Shown here piece by piece: positions 22,080 through 34,366 of a stretch of DNA of 64,000 bases (positions within the stretch are counted from its first letter, which is position 1; every line of letters begins with the position of its first letter). Source of the stretch: Stromatinia cepivora. Taxonomy: Eukaryota; Ascomycota; Leotiomycetes; Helotiales; Sclerotiniaceae. Below the pieces are notes generated by a model. That model was not told the origin of the DNA and ran no database searches. It saw nothing but the letters and a program-made list of their open reading frames with translations. The DNA is taken from positions 2,480,001 through 2,544,000 of the forward strand of contig RCTD01000003.1 of the NCBI GenBank assembly GCA_014898415.1, given 5' to 3'. The position numbers and the translations under genes were made by a program.

Positions 22080-22345
22080 CGTTCAATCTGGTTGATTTGG
22101 TCAATTAATTGGTCAATTTGATCGATTTCGGAATTGATTATATTAATCATTTATTATCATTACATTATAATTCAATTCCCTCCTTTTTTCTATTGAAACT
22201 TTTTCCTTTCAAAAAGTTCCTTAAATCAAGGAAATGCGAATCAATATTAATTTAATTAATTAATTCGTTATATTGATCAATTTGATCAATTTCCATTAAA
22301 TTGATTAAATCAACCAAAATGATCAATTTAATTGATTTAGGGTTT
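22080..22345. repeat. Degenerate TTGATCAATT-type repeats in the 3' region of H
   Basis: Words such as GGTCAATT, GATCAATTTGATC and TTGATTAAAT recur in tandem and inverted form over about 260 bp, between the chromodomain and the 3' LTR. They are probably a variable 3' untranslated tract. Confidence 0.5.
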
Positions 22346-22424
22346 ATGAACCTTTACAAAATCTGATTTTTGATGAAATAGTAATGGAATAGAGTAGTAA
22401 AACATTCGAGGGCGAGCTTTTCCG

Positions 22425-22436
22425 AAGGGGGGGTAG
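22425..22436 (+). other. Polypurine tract of chromovirus H
   Basis: AAGGGGGGGTAG directly precedes the 3' LTR, the expected site for plus-strand priming. It is spared from mutation compared with its surroundings. Confidence 0.75.
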
Positions 22437-22718
22437 TATCACAAATTGTAAATTATAGAGGGCTAATCATATAATATTTTTTATCTCCTATATTAATTAA
22501 TGAGCTGACCGTCTATATATATACATTACGAATCATATAATTTAGTATAGTAAAATAATAATCTTAATAATATATACGTATAGTTTTGCAGTCTATGAAT
22601 AGGTATTTGTGTATATATATCTAGTCGCTCTTTACGAGCCATAGTTCTTCAGTTGTAGATTCTAAGGAACATAATTGACCCTGTTTATTCAGCTCTACTA
22701 CGGCTCTTGTGCGTCACA
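22437..22718 (+). repeat. 3' LTR of chromovirus H
   Basis: 282 bp, begins TATCACA (family TGTCACG) and ends GCGTCACA. The left half is mutated more than that of the 5' LTR, while the right half keeps more G and C. Confidence 0.85.
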
Positions 22719-22724
22719 CCCATT

Positions 22725-24501
22725 ATTATAAAATACCTTTCAACAATAGATCGTTTAATAATCGAAATTTTTTCGAAAAATCCTTTATAAAGCATCAATA
22801 AAAATTTATAAAATTAAAAAACTTTTATAAATCCTTAACTAACAATAATTATTCCTATAAAATAACAATTTTGATTTTATTCTAATCTATTTTTATTCTA
22901 TTTGTTATAATTATCAAACCCAAGTATTTTATTGATATAATTTCAAATTTGTATTTATTAATATTAATCTAGAGACTAGTGTTTTATAATTTCTATATTA
23001 TATTATAGATATACTTATAATATTTGTTTTTGTTTATAAAGTATATCAATATATTATTGAAATAGATAATATAATGTTTATTAAATTCATCGAATAATAT
23101 ATAATTAATATAATATTGAAATGAAATAAAGGCATTATAAAGATTAAAAAACATAATTAGAGATTCAAATAAATCAAATTATATTATAAATATAGTTTTC
23201 TATTTATTATTCTTTATAATATAGAGTTTATTAAATACAACAATAATATCAAATTTCGAATAAATCTTTATTTTATATAATACATTGAAGGTTTCTTTAA
23301 TTATCAATAATAAATATTGATTTTTAATAATGATATTGTTTAGACTCTGATAATCTTGGTAAATATGGATTCCTTTATTTGGTTTAATAGCAAAAAATAA
23401 AAAAATAATACTCCGTAATTGTAATTCTCGAATAAATCCTTTGAATAAATTATTATTGATCTATTTACGGATTACTTTTAATTTTAATAAAAAAAAAATA
23501 GTTTTTGAAATATAATTTTTTTTTTCTTAATACCAATCCAACCCTATAACCCCAAATCCACCCCGATAATAATTTATTTACAAATTGTAATAAAAAGATC
23601 TATAATTTAATATAAAGCTATATTAGGAGCTTTTTCCGAATTTGTTCATCGATCAAAGATTACTTATTAATAAGGAATTTTTTGATATTCATTTTTGAAA
23701 TCTTACAAATACTTTTTAATGAAAAATAGTAATAAATGAAATCATATAAATCAATAAATACTTTTACTAAAGTATTAATTATATTCTCTTTTTTATATAA
23801 TATATCTTTAAAATCCTACTTTTGAATTATAAGGATTATCAGGATCTTATTCAGAATTTTATATTAAAAGATTTTTATTTGATTCAATTTATTTTATATA
23901 AAGTATATAATCTTTATATTCTTTTATTAAAAAAAAACTATTAATTTATAATCAATGAATATTATTCAAATCGGGTTTATTATATGATTAAAGATCATTC
24001 TTTTCCAGTATAGGTATAGATAATGAAAGTATATGTTTGTTTTTTGGTATTGATTTCAATTAATATTACTTAATTGTCTTTAATATAGATTTATAAATCT
24101 TCAACTCAGAATCATTCAAATTTAAGAATCATTTTTATTACTATACTTTCTTATATAATAATATTTAGTACTCTATATTACTATCTTTTCAATTGATAAT
24201 TCAATATCGGAATTTTCTATTGATTTATAATCATTATCTTCGTAATCCTCAATAAATAATACTTTATATAATCTTGATTTATATCCTCGATATTTTAAAA
24301 CCGTTTTAAATTTTTATATATTGTTTTTAATATCCGATTTTTTATCCTTTATTTATAATAATCAATATAAAGTATAAAATTATTTCAAGTATTCTTTTAC
24401 TAATAATATAATATTAACGAGTTTTTCGATATAAAATAGTATTTATATCTTTTGAAGATTTTCAATTGGTATTGACGATAGGACTATTGATATTATTATT
24501 G
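22725..24501 (-). pseudogene. Reverse transcriptase (and upstream pol) of gypsy M
   Basis: Minus strand around 23500-22960: G-F-I-R-E-L-Q-L-R-S (family: GFIRPSxSP), F-F-A-I-K-P-N-K-G-I (FVKKKDGG), L-N-N-I-I-I-K-N-Q-Y-L-L (LNxITIKNRYPLP), I-Y-S-K-F-D-I-I (FTKLD), L-F-E-S-L-I-M-F-F-N-L-Y-N-A-F (FEYLVMPFGLxNAP). The YxDD box is decayed. The part 23600-24501 should be the protease and linker but is not legible. The piece ends at copia B. Confidence 0.75.
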
Positions 24502-24506
24502 GATAT

Positions 24507-24672
24507 TATTAACTTTTGGTGCAGGAAGTAATAGTATTGTTGACTATATAGGTTGAACTAAGGATCTATATTTCTAATAGAAGTAGAATTGAAGTTATCC
24601 CCAAATATGATCTGTGCATCATTGTAATCTTGTAACCTCAATTTTAATCCTATGATAATTTCATTTTCAACA
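24507..24672 (-). repeat. 3' LTR of copia B
   Basis: 166 bp. On the minus strand it is preceded by the intact polypurine tract AATGGGGGAG and starts TGTTGAAAATG. Confidence 0.92.
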
Positions 24673-24689
24673 CTCCCCCATTAAAGATA

Positions 24690-25490
24690 TCCTATTCGAT
24701 CCTTCTAAACTACTAATCCTAATATTTTCTTGAACCTTTCGAAAGCAATCCTTGTATAAGACTTCGTCATTCCGTCGGCAATTATATCATATGTATTGAT
24801 ATAATTAATAGCGATTTTCTCCTTTTCTATTAAATCCTTAATAAAATAATAACTGATATCTATATATTTGAATTATTTATACAAATATAGATTCTTGGTT
24901 AAAACTAAAGCACTTTGATTATTATCGAGTATCTAAACTATATCTCCGTTCTTTCCAATATAACTTAATCTGAATAAATCTTTAAGTATTTATACAATCC
25001 ATCTCCTTTATTTGATAAACATTACTATTATAATATATTTTGATTCTATATTAAAAATAATTATAGATATTTGTTTTTTGTTAACCCACAATATAAAGCC
25101 TTTATAGAATATTATAACTCCCTTTAAAACACTTTTCCAATCATATTTATTACTAACCCAATCTACATCTATATATACCTTTATTATATTATCAAATATA
25201 TTATATTCTTTATAGATATCAAATTATACTCCTTTTAATCCAAACCATAATTTCTATTTGATTGTTGATCATAAATATCACATCAGATTCTTCAAAGCTA
25301 TAATATAATATTTTGTTGGTTTTACTATAAATTGTGAAAATCTTCCAATTAAGAACGCTATATCTAATCGGATGTATACCATTAGATGAATCACACTTTC
25401 TATTCGTTGTTGATATTCATTCATATCTATTAATTCATCATTATCGGTTGCTAGCCGAAGATAGATATAATCTATTATTGACAATTTCTT
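24690..25490 (-). pseudogene. RNase H of copia B
   Basis: The upstream open stretch (25278-25484) reads E-Y-Q-Q-R-I-E-S-V-I-H-L-M-V-Y-I-R-L-D-I-A-F (family: YxxxIGSLMYxxxxTRPDIAF) and F-S-Q-F, leading to A-L-K-N-L-M. The end near 24700-24900 shows Y-K-Q-F-K-Y-I-D-I-S-Y-Y-F-I-K-D-L-I-E-K-E-K-I-A and A-D-G-M-T-K, the conserved copia tail. It ends G-L-V-V just before the polypurine tract. Confidence 0.8.
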
Positions 25491-26360
25491 AACTTAATAT
25501 TATCTATATATAATACTGTATTTGGTTAATATAACATCGAAATATTCTTTTTGATTTATAATTAATGTATACACTTTTCTATCACGAATAATTCTAATAT
25601 CTAAAATCTTACTAATCTCCTCTAAATTCTTAATGTTAAAACGAGCCGATAGCTTTTCATCAAACCAAATGATTTGCAATAATATATACAATGCAATAAT
25701 GATATCATCGATATATACCAATAATATTATATTATAGTCTTTGAATGTATACAAATATAAATCTACCAAACTTTGTACAAAACCTATGCCCAAAAGCTCT
25801 TTCTTCAATAATAAACTTTAATCCCTCCCAGCTTACTTCAACCTATATAAGCTTCGTAAAGTTCATAATACATGTCCCTTTTTGATTTTAATACTTTAAG
25901 ATAATTCGAAATAGATCTCTTCCTTCAAATACGATTCGATAAAGATGTTTTTGATATCGAAATATAAACATTTCAAATTTTCCTTTACAACAATAATTAG
26001 GAATAGTTTAAATATATTTAATCTTATTATTGATACAAATATTTCGTTATAATCCTTTCCTAGTATTTAATTGAACCCTCGAATTATTAATTTTGCTTTG
26101 AATTGTTCTACTTTGTTATCTTTGATTTTAACTATAAATATCTATTTCATCGAAATTAGATTACTTCCTTTAAGAAATATATATTCTTTTCAAATACTAT
26201 TTTGAATTAAGAATATGATTTCCTTTTGAATAGCTTCCTTCCATTTTTCAGTATATTCTCGATCCGATATTACTTCCTTATAAATTCTTGGTATTTTGAT
26301 TCCTAGAACTTTTTTGGCCAAATATATTATACCTTTTATATTATTTATATCTATCAACGA
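25490..26360 (-). pseudogene. Reverse transcriptase of copia B (YIDD intact)
   Basis: From 26360 down: K-K-V-L-G-I-K-I-P-R-I-Y-K-E, the W-K-E-A-I-Q-K-E-I box, F-I-V-K-I-K-D, K-A-K-L-I-I-R-G-F-N, Y-F-D-I-K-N-I-F-I-E. There is then an open stretch of 102 codons (25500-25808) with L-V-Y-I-D-D-I at 25704-25715 and F-N-I-K-N-L-E-E-I-S-K-I-L-D-I. The catalytic Asp pair is kept. Stops remain upstream where Trp, Gln or Arg are expected. Confidence 0.85.
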
Positions 26361-26379
26361 AATCATAAAATCTGAAACA

Positions 26380-27060
26380 ATCTTATTTTTGATATAAAGA
26401 TCTATCTTATAAATAATTGGGATTATAATTATAATGTGTTTTATATTTTCTTGAGTTTTGGCCTATATAGATATCACAATTAATGCCCTTATAATCTTGC
26501 TTTTCTATTCTTCTTCAGGATCTTATTCTATATCTTTTTTCTGTTTTCGTATTAAATATTTTGAGGATTCATCTTCAAGGTCCATTTCATCCTTTTGCTC
26601 GATTTTAGATGATTATGGATTTACTTCGTTTTTTAATTTTACTGAAATAGGTTTATTAGCAAAATTTAAGATGATCTTAAATTTTGTTTTTAATACAAAT
26701 TTAGGGTTTGCAGAAATTGATTTTTGGATTGGACCCTTTGAAATGATGGATTCGATATTTGAAATATCCTTGGAAAAAGATTCTTGATTTGTTTTCTGGA
26801 TATTGCTATCTTTATCTTCATTATATATTGATATTGATATATCTAATTTACCTGATTTCAATTCAATAATTGGGGTATTTGGTATAATCATTGAATTCAA
26901 TATAATATCTATTAAAAAGAACACTTGGAACGAAAATGATATAAATATCGTATTTGATATTAAAAATGGAGAAAGTGCCTTATTTACTATTAGTCTACTA
27001 CAAGGTTTTCGATCTGGCTCTATATTCTTTGTTTTTTATAAACCTGATTTACAATTTCTT
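26380..27060 (-). pseudogene. Integrase-RT linker of copia B
   Basis: An open stretch of 103 codons (26613-26924) on the pol strand, rich in Ser, Lys, Ile and Asn. The following part holds acidic and Gln-rich residues (E-Q-K-D-E-M-D-L-E-D-E-S). Such disordered linkers are usual between copia integrase and RT. The palindrome at 26661-26685 lies inside. Confidence 0.65.
26458..26787 (+). other. Antisense ORF (109 codons) over the copia B linker
   Basis: Opposite strand to pol. It starts M-A-Y-I-D-I and ends S-L-E-K-D-S. The same start and stop positions occur in C (32400-32729) and D (37564-37893). It is Ser/Phe/Ile-rich with no recognisable domain. Part of it, read in the same direction relative to the LTRs, is found inside element F. 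Its reality as a gene is doubtful. Confidence 0.3.
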
Positions 27061-28130
27061 AATTTAAGATCCAAATCTCCTCCTCAATAAGATTCATCTA
27101 TGATTACTTTGCTTAATCGAAATATATAATCTAATTCTGGAGAATACATTTTGATATATTTGTTTATAACTTTTGAGTATTCTAAGAATACACCGATTCT
27201 CGAAGTATCCCACAATTTGTTATATTTTTGCCCTTTCAGAATAATCTTGAAATTGATATAAATATAACATTTGCTCCCCCAGATTTTATATATCTCTATA
27301 TCTGGTATTATACCTATAAAAGCTTCTATAAGGGATCGATCTATTCCGTTTATATCAGGACCAATATTAGTACAATTCCTGATATAAATATTATACTCTA
27401 CAACTTCGTCCCAAAATTCTAATAGTAATCCAGCTTCTTTTAGTATTACTTTTATATCTGTCTTTACAATCCTTATATTCCATTCTGCAAATCCGTTTTG
27501 ATATAAAAAAGAAATTATTGTAACTTCGGATTATATATTTAATAATTATTCACGAATAGTTTATAAAAATTCCGATACATTGTTAATCCTAGCTGCAATA
27601 ATCTTTTCTTTAATAACTAATTCCATCTCCTTTTTCCAAGTTTTTAATATTTGAATTATATTATCTTTTTATTTAAATAATATAATCCAATTTACTTTTG
27701 TACAATTATTAATGATCAATATGAAATAACAATTCCCTCGAATCGATTTTAGGAATAATCCTGTAATATCGAAATATATAAATTCGAATCTCTTTAATTT
27801 GTATAAACTCAATTGCTTCGGAATACAATTGATCATTTTGATGAGTATATACATTTCATAGATATCTAATTCAATTAGGATCTTTATTGGCTTGGTTATA
27901 TTAGATACCTTATGTAGATTCTTGATTTTATCTAGATCTAGATAGTTGAATCTTCGATACCATAACAAGTATCTCTCTTTCTTTTTAAATGTTAATTCGT
28001 TATCGATACCTTTGATGCCATCGATTATCTCTGAAGAGAAATCTTTTTCCTGATCATTTTGATATACATTAGAATAGAAAGCTATATCCTTATATCCTTT
28101 AATCATATATAAAACCACATATATTCCGTC
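27060..28130 (-). pseudogene. Integrase of copia B
   Basis: A 169-codon open stretch (27669-28178) holds the pre-integrase block (Y-L-L-W-Y-R-R-F-N-Y-L, where HRRFxHL is usual), the zinc domain remnant, F-I-Y-F-D-I-T-G with the first catalytic Asp, K-S-I-R-G-N and F-I-L-I-I-N-N-C-T-K-V-N-W. Below 27669 come P-F-Q-N-G-F-A-E-W-N-I-R-I (catalytic Glu kept), E-A-G-L-L-L-E-F-W-D-E-V, Y-I-R-N-C-T-N and the C-terminal R-L-S-K-V-I-I-D-E-S-Y. Confidence 0.85.
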
Positions 28131-28159
28131 TTGTATTCTAGCACAGATGACTTTCTTAT

Positions 28160-28640
28160 TGTCCTTCTTGAAATACATATAATAAAAGTTGAATTCCCCT
28201 TACAACCCTGTTTCGCAAATCCTTTTTCCTAACAGTAAGTTTACTCCTAGCCCTAATACATATAATACATTTGAAAGTAACATCTTAGAACCATCTTCGC
28301 ATATCATATCCACTAGACCCCAATAGCAACAATACATCACTCCCCTATCAACCTTTATCCTTCGTTTGACAATAGATTCTATTGATTTGAATAATAAAAA
28401 TTGATCAGATATATATAAAGAAGCATCTATATCGGTATACCATTTACTAAGGGAAACCTTACTAATGGTTTCCTTTGTTAAATTGTAATTTTCTTTTATT
28501 ATATCCTCAATATCGGAATCTGATTCAGAGATATTGTTAATAGGGTGTATTTGGTCTTTCTTATTGAAATAGACCTTCTTCGGATTCGATGATCTTTTTT
28601 TCCTTTGGTAACGAAGATAATTATAAAGGAGTTTGCTAAT
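28160..28640 (-). pseudogene. Aspartic protease of copia B
   Basis: The active-site region W-Y-T-D-I-D-A-S-L-Y-I-S-D lies at about 28411-28440 (family: WxxDSGASxHI; Gly replaced by Asp). It is followed toward lower coordinates by V-K-R-R-I-K-V-D-R-G-V-M-Y and V-L-Y-V-L-G-L-G-V-N-L-L-S-G-K-R-I-C, nearly unbroken. It joins directly to the integrase open stretch. Confidence 0.78.
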
Positions 28641-29600
28641 TCGTATTAAATACAGGTAGTCTTATATATAATGATTTTCCCTTTGATACAGATCGCAAGC
28701 ATTATTTGGGATCTCGAAATCTGATTCTTGATGTCGAGAAACATACCTAGATTCTTTTGCAATTTGTGTTAACTCTGATCCATTTTTAAAATGAAGTTTT
28801 TTAGTTTGTAAATGTTTGATCTTATTGTTGATATTAAGGTTGATTTGGATATCCAATATATTTATTATTTTTTGATAATTGATTGAAAAATTATATATTA
28901 AAACCAAGAATAGAGCAATATCTTGATATACTGATCGATAGCTTTTATCTGTAACTTCTAGTTTCCTTCTGTATTCTTTCAGTTTGTTCTAAGTTTCGAT
29001 AATGGTTATATCGAGATAAGTATTGGGTTGGAATTTGAAGTTTTGGATTATTGTTATATATATATTAGTTATAACTACATTGATTCTGATATATTTTGAT
29101 TTAAAATATCTTCAAAGTATATATACTATTGAATATTCATTAATGAGGGTTTCATCATTATTATTGAATATTATACAAATATATAATAATATATTCATTT
29201 CGTCCTTTAAATATTCCGATTTCAACTCGATATTGTAATATATACAATTATTGATTTCATAAGCAAATACTATATTGGATCCTGCAATCTATATATATTC
29301 ATTTAATGTTTGATCAATTATATAAAACCATCCTTTCCTTCTCAATTGTATCTTCGTTTGTCTGAATTATCGCTCATAATTATTTTGATCGAGCTTCGAA
29401 GGGTTGTTTGATTCCGATATTGTAAAGGTTTCTTGCTATTTGATAAGTATCGAAAATAGTCTTCAGATTTTTAAAACGATCTTAAAAAAGGATATACAAC
29501 AAATAAATTCAAAATAATAAAGAAATATAAAAATAAAACAATAAAAGAATTTATAAGATCATATTGTAATATATTTTCTTATAACTATATGAACTTGCTC
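28640..29600 (-). pseudogene. gag of copia B
   Basis: The open stretch 28662-28907 ends N-A-C-D-L-Y-Q-R-E-N-H-Y-I, a zinc knuckle in which the second Cys is Tyr. The part above 28907 is homologous to the gag of D (35126-35416) on the opposite strand, so the 71-codon plus-strand frame at 29023-29238 is only its shadow. Confidence 0.75.
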
Positions 29601-29821
29601 TTCGCTTTTACTATAATTCTGTATCAATATTGTATAGACTATTCTCCGCTTTGGTCTGTAATATTGTAAATTATAAATTGTATTATCGTATTTCAACTCT
29701 ATTTTGGTAATATTATATGAAAACTCTGATTTTCATTTTGTTTCACCCCTATTAGTTATATTAATCCTTTCTCAATTTGCTTTGCTTTCTAATCATTATT
29801 GTACAATTGGATCTTATAATT

Positions 29822-29987
29822 TATTAACTTTTGGTACAGGAAATAATAATATTGTTGACTATATAAATTGAACTAAGGATCTATATTTCTAATAGAAATA
29901 GAATTGAGGTTATCCCCAAATATGGTCTATACATTATTATAGTTTTGTGACCTCAATTCTAATTCTATGATGACCTCATTTCCAACA
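29822..29987 (-). repeat. 5' LTR of copia B
   Basis: 166 bp. Minus-strand start TGTTGGAAATG at 29987 and end at 29822. The primer site next to it (29800-29821) contains the complement of CTTATAATT, a decayed CTCATAACC. Confidence 0.9.
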
Positions 29988-30055
29988 GATATAAAGTATC
30001 GTCCGAACAATAATATATTATATAATATTAAAAACTAAATAATAAAATTATATCC
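29988..30055 (-). other. Short piece of gypsy M between insertions
   Basis: AT-rich, too short to read. It begins with the TSD of B and ends with TATCC, the TSD of the solo LTR. Confidence 0.5.
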
Positions 30056-30225
30056 TGTTACGTATACGTACAAAGTGATCGATTCGAGCCCTAGTCGGAA
30101 TGCAGCATTCCCCGAATAGACTAAGTGAGCTCTCGGTCTGTGTATATATAGTCATGTAGTTCTACCTTTCGATCTGTAGCTTTTAATTCTAAGAGATACT
30201 CAAGTTATTCGGCCGTTGTGTCACA
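30056..30225 (+). repeat. Solo LTR N (TSD TATCC)
   Basis: 170 bp, begins TGTTACGTATACG and ends TTGTGTCACA, with TATCC at 30051-30055 and 30226-30230. It is clearly richer in G and C than its surroundings, so it is less mutated. Its last third resembles the end of the H LTR (AATTCTAAG.. then TATTC.GC, ending GTCACA), which suggests a related gypsy family. No other copy is in the window. Strand assigned by that similarity. Confidence 0.85.
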
Positions 30226-30230
30226 TATCC

Positions 30231-30448
30231 ATTCAATTGATATAAGAATTATAGTATTATAATTAGAGCAATCTGAATATAATGAATATATCTTTGGAAA
30301 AAATGATGATGAAAAATAACTAACTTTCTTGATATCAAGTTATTATTATATTTATAATAAAGTATTCTATAATAATATCTACTATATTTTTATTCATTAA
30401 ACATAATTTATATTGATATAGTAATAGAAGAATTATAATATTATATTA
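30231..30448 (-). other. Piece of gypsy M between solo LTR N and copia C
   Basis: 218 bp of AT-rich sequence. No legible domain. It is assigned to M only because the flanking insertions have clean TSDs. Confidence 0.4.
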
Positions 30449-30615
30449 TGTTAACTTTTTGGTGCAGGAAGTAGTAGTATTGTTGACTATATAGGTTGAA
30501 TTAAGGATCTATAATTCTAATAGGAATAGAATTGAGGTTATCCCCAAATATGGTTTATACACTATTATAATCACATAATCTCAATTCTAATTCTATAATA
30601 GCCTCATTTCCAATA
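30449..30615 (-). repeat. 3' LTR of copia C
   Basis: 167 bp; one extra T in a T run explains the odd length. Minus-strand start is TATTGG (family TGTTGG). Confidence 0.9.
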
Positions 30616-33600
30616 TTCTTTTATTGAGGATATCCTATTCGATCTTTCTAGACTATTAATCCTAATATTTTTTTGAACTTTTCGAAAGCAATCCTTATAC
30701 AAAACTTTGTTATTCTGTCGGCAATTATATTGTATATATTGATATAATTAATAGCGATTTTCTTCTTTTCTATTAAGTCCTTAATAAAATGATAATTGAT
30801 ATCTATATATTTAGATTGTTTGTGTAAATATAGATTTTTAATTAAATTTAAATATCCTAATTATTATTAAGTATCTGAACTGTATTTCTGTTTTTTCTAA
30901 TATAATTTAATCTGAATAAATCTTTGAATATTTATATAATCTATCTTTTTTGTTTGATGAATATTATTATTATAATATATTCTGATTCTATATTAAAGAT
31001 AATTATAGATATTTGTTTCTTATTAATCTATAATATAAAGCCTCTATAGAATATCACAATTCCCCCTAAAATACTTTTCTGATTATATTTGTTATTAATT
31101 CAATTTACATTTATATATACCTTTATTATATTATCAGATATATTATATTTTTTGTAGATATCAGATTGTATTCCTTTTGATCCGAATTATAACTTCTGTT
31201 TGATTATTGATCGTAAATATCGTATTAGATTCTTCAAAGCTATAGTATAATGTTTTGTTGATTTTGCTATAAATTGTGAAAATCTTTCAATTGAGAATAT
31301 TATATCTAATCGAATATATATTATTGAATGAATCATATTTCTTATTCGTTATTGATATTCATTTATATCTATTAATTCATTGTTATCGATTATTAGTCGG
31401 AGATAGATATAATTCATTATTGGTAATTTCTTGGTTTGATATTATCCATATATAATATTATATTTGATTAATATAGTATCGAGATATTCTTTTTAATTTA
31501 TAATTAATGTATACACTTTTCTATTACAAATGATTTTAACATTTAGAATCTTATTAATCTCCCTTAGATTTTTAGTATTAAAATAAATCAATAACTTTTT
31601 ATCAAATCAAATGATTTATAATAATGTATATAATATAATAATGATATCATTGATATATATTAATAATATTATATTACAATCTTTGGATATATATAGATAT
31701 AGATCTATTAAACTTTATACAAAATCTATATCTAAAAGTTCTTTTTTCAATAGTAAATTCTAATCTCTTTTAATTTGTTTTAAATCATATAGATTTTGTA
31801 GGGTTTGTAGTATATATCCTTTTTCGATTTTGATATTTTGGGATAGTTTGAAATAAATCTCTTTCTTTAAATACAATTCAATAAAAACATTTTTGATATT
31901 GAAATATAAATATTCCAAATTTTCCTTTGCAATAATAATTAAGAATAGTTTGAATATATTTAGTTTTATTATTAATACAAATGTTTTATTATAATTTTTT
32001 CCTAATATTTAATTGAACTTTCGAATTACTAATCTTATCTTGAATCGTTCTATTTTGTTATCCTTAATCTTAACTATAAATATTTATTTCATTAAAATCA
32101 AATTACTTTTTTTAAAGAATATATATTCTTTTTAAATATTATTTTGAATCAAAGATATAATTTCCTTTTGAATAATTTCCTTCCATTTTTTAGAATATTC
32201 TCAATCCAATATTGTTTCTTTATAAATTCTTGGTATTTTGATTCCCAGAACTTTTTCGATCAGATATACTATATTTTCTGTATTATTTATATCTATTAAT
32301 GAAATTATAAAATCTGAAACAATTTTATCTTTGATATAAAGATTTATTTTATAAATAATTGGGATTATAATTATAATATATTCTATACTTTTTTGAGTTT
32401 TGGCTTATATAAATATCACAATCAATATTTTTATAATCTTACTTTCCTATTCTTTTTCAGAATCTTATTCTATATTTCTTTTCCGTTTTTATATTAGATA
32501 TTTTAAAGATTCGTTTTTAAAGTCTATTATATCTTTTTGTTCGATCTCAGATAATTATAGATTTATTTTGCTTTCTAATTTTATTAAAATAAACTTATCA
32601 ACAAAATTTAAGATAATCTTAAATTTTGCTTTTGATATAGATTCAGAATCTGCAGAAATTGATTTTTGGATTAGAATCTTTAGAATGATGGATTTGATAT
32701 CTGAAATATTCTTGGAAGAAAATTCTTGATTTGTTTTTTAGATATTATCATCTTTATCTTTATTATATATTAATATTAATATATCTAATTTATTTGGTTT
32801 CAATTTGATAATTAGAATACTTAGTATAATCATTGAATTCGGTATAATATTTACTGAAAAGAACGTTTGAAACAAAGATGATATAGGTATTGTATTTAAT
32901 ATTAAGAATGAAGAAAATACTTTATTTATTATCAATCTATTATAAGATCTTCGATTTGATTTTATATTCTTTGTTCTTTATAAGCCTAATTTACAATTTC
33001 TTAATTTAAAATCCAAATCTCCTTTTCAATGAGATTCATCTATAATTACTTTGCTTAATCGAAATATATAATTTAATTTTAAAGAATATACTTTGATATA
33101 TTTGTTTATAACTTTTGAATATCTTAAAAATATATTGATTTTCGAAATATCCTATAATTTATTGTATCTTTACCTTTTCAAAATAATCTTGAAATTAATA
33201 TAAATATAATATTTACTCTCCCAAACTTTGTATATCTTTATATCTAATATTATATTTATAAAAGTTTCTATAAAAGATCAATCTATTCCATTTATATTAG
33301 AATCAATACTAATACAATTCCTGATATAAATATTGTATTTTATAACTTCATTTTAAAATTCTAATAATAATCTAGTTTTTTTTAGTATTATTTTTATATC
33401 TATCTTTACAATCCTTATATTCTATTTTATAGATCTATTTTGATATAAAGAAACAATTATTATAACTTTGGATTATATATCTAATAACTATTTATAAATA
33501 ATTTATAGAAATTCCAATATATTATCAATCTTAACTATAATAATCTTTTCTTTAATAATCAATTCCATTTTCTTTTTCCAAGTTTTCAATATTTGAATTG

Positions 33601-34366
33601 TATCGTCTTTTTGTTTAAATAATATAATCCAATTTACTTTTATATAATTATCAATAATCAATATAAAATAACGATTCCCTTGAATCGATTTTGGAAATGA
33701 TCTTGTAATATCGAAATATATAAATTCGAATCTCTTTAATTTATATAGATTCAATTGTTTCGGAATATAATTAATCATTTTAATGAATATATACATTTCG
33801 TAGATATCTAATTCAATTAGGATCTTTATTAATTTGATTATATTAAATATCTTATATAAATTCTTAATCTTATCTGGACCTAGATAATTGAATCTTCAAT
33901 ATTATAATAAATATCTCTCTTTCTTCTTGAATATTAATTCATCATCGATATCTTTAATACCATCGATTATCTTTGAAGAAAAGCCTTTTTCCTAATCATT
34001 TTGATATATATTCGAACAAAAAACTATATCCTTATATTCTTTGATCATATATAAAACCATATATATTCCATCTTACATTCTAATATAAATGATTTTTTTA
34101 TTATCCTTCTTGAAATATATATAATAAGAATTGAATTCCCTTTATAATCCTATTTTGCAGATCCTTTTTCCTAACAACAAATTTACTTCTAACTTTAATA
34201 TATATAATATATTTGAAAATAATATTTTAGAATTATCTTTATATGTTATATTTATTAAATCCCAATAACAACAATACATTACTCTTCTATCAATCTTTAT
34301 CCTTTATTTAATAATAAAATCTATTGATCTGAATAATAAAGATTGATCAGATATATATAAAGAAAT
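30616..34366 (-). pseudogene. pol of copia C (RNase H, RT, integrase, part of protease)
   Basis: Collinear with B. The RT box at 31646-31657 is Y-I-N-D: the first catalytic Asp became Asn. An integrase open stretch (33503-33796, 97 codons) keeps F-I-Y-F-D-I, S-I-Q-G-N-R-Y-F-I-L-I-I-D-N and K-I-D-N-I-L-E-F. The linker holds the palindrome at 32603-32627, and the antisense frame is at 32400-32729. Stops are more frequent than in B. Confidence 0.8.

Larger units (their letters stand above)
15768..22719 (+). mobile_element. Ty3/gypsy chromovirus H, complete, RIP-degraded (TSD CCATT)
   Basis: About 6.95 kb with two 282-bp LTRs. CCATT precedes it (15763-15767) and follows it (22720-22724). The LTR end itself is at 22718 or 22719, depending on whether the final C belongs to it. 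The inner order is gag, protease, RT, RNase H, integrase, chromodomain-like tail, then an A/G-rich tract next to the 3' LTR. It lies in gypsy M between RT and RNase H. Confidence 0.88.
24507..29987 (-). mobile_element. Ty1/copia retrotransposon B, complete, best preserved copy (TSD GATAT)
   Basis: 5481 bp. GATAT lies at 24502-24506 and again at 29988-29992. It is the same family as A, C, D and E but keeps more G and C, longer open stretches and the intact YIDD box, so it is the best guide to the family. Together with D it carries the LTR marker GAAATATA instead of GAATTATA. Frames are still broken by many stops. Confidence 0.94.

Noticed and set aside
26803..27090. 95-codon plus-strand frame
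   Set aside because: It is the antisense of the integrase end and linker of copia B and is not conserved with fixed ends in the sisters.
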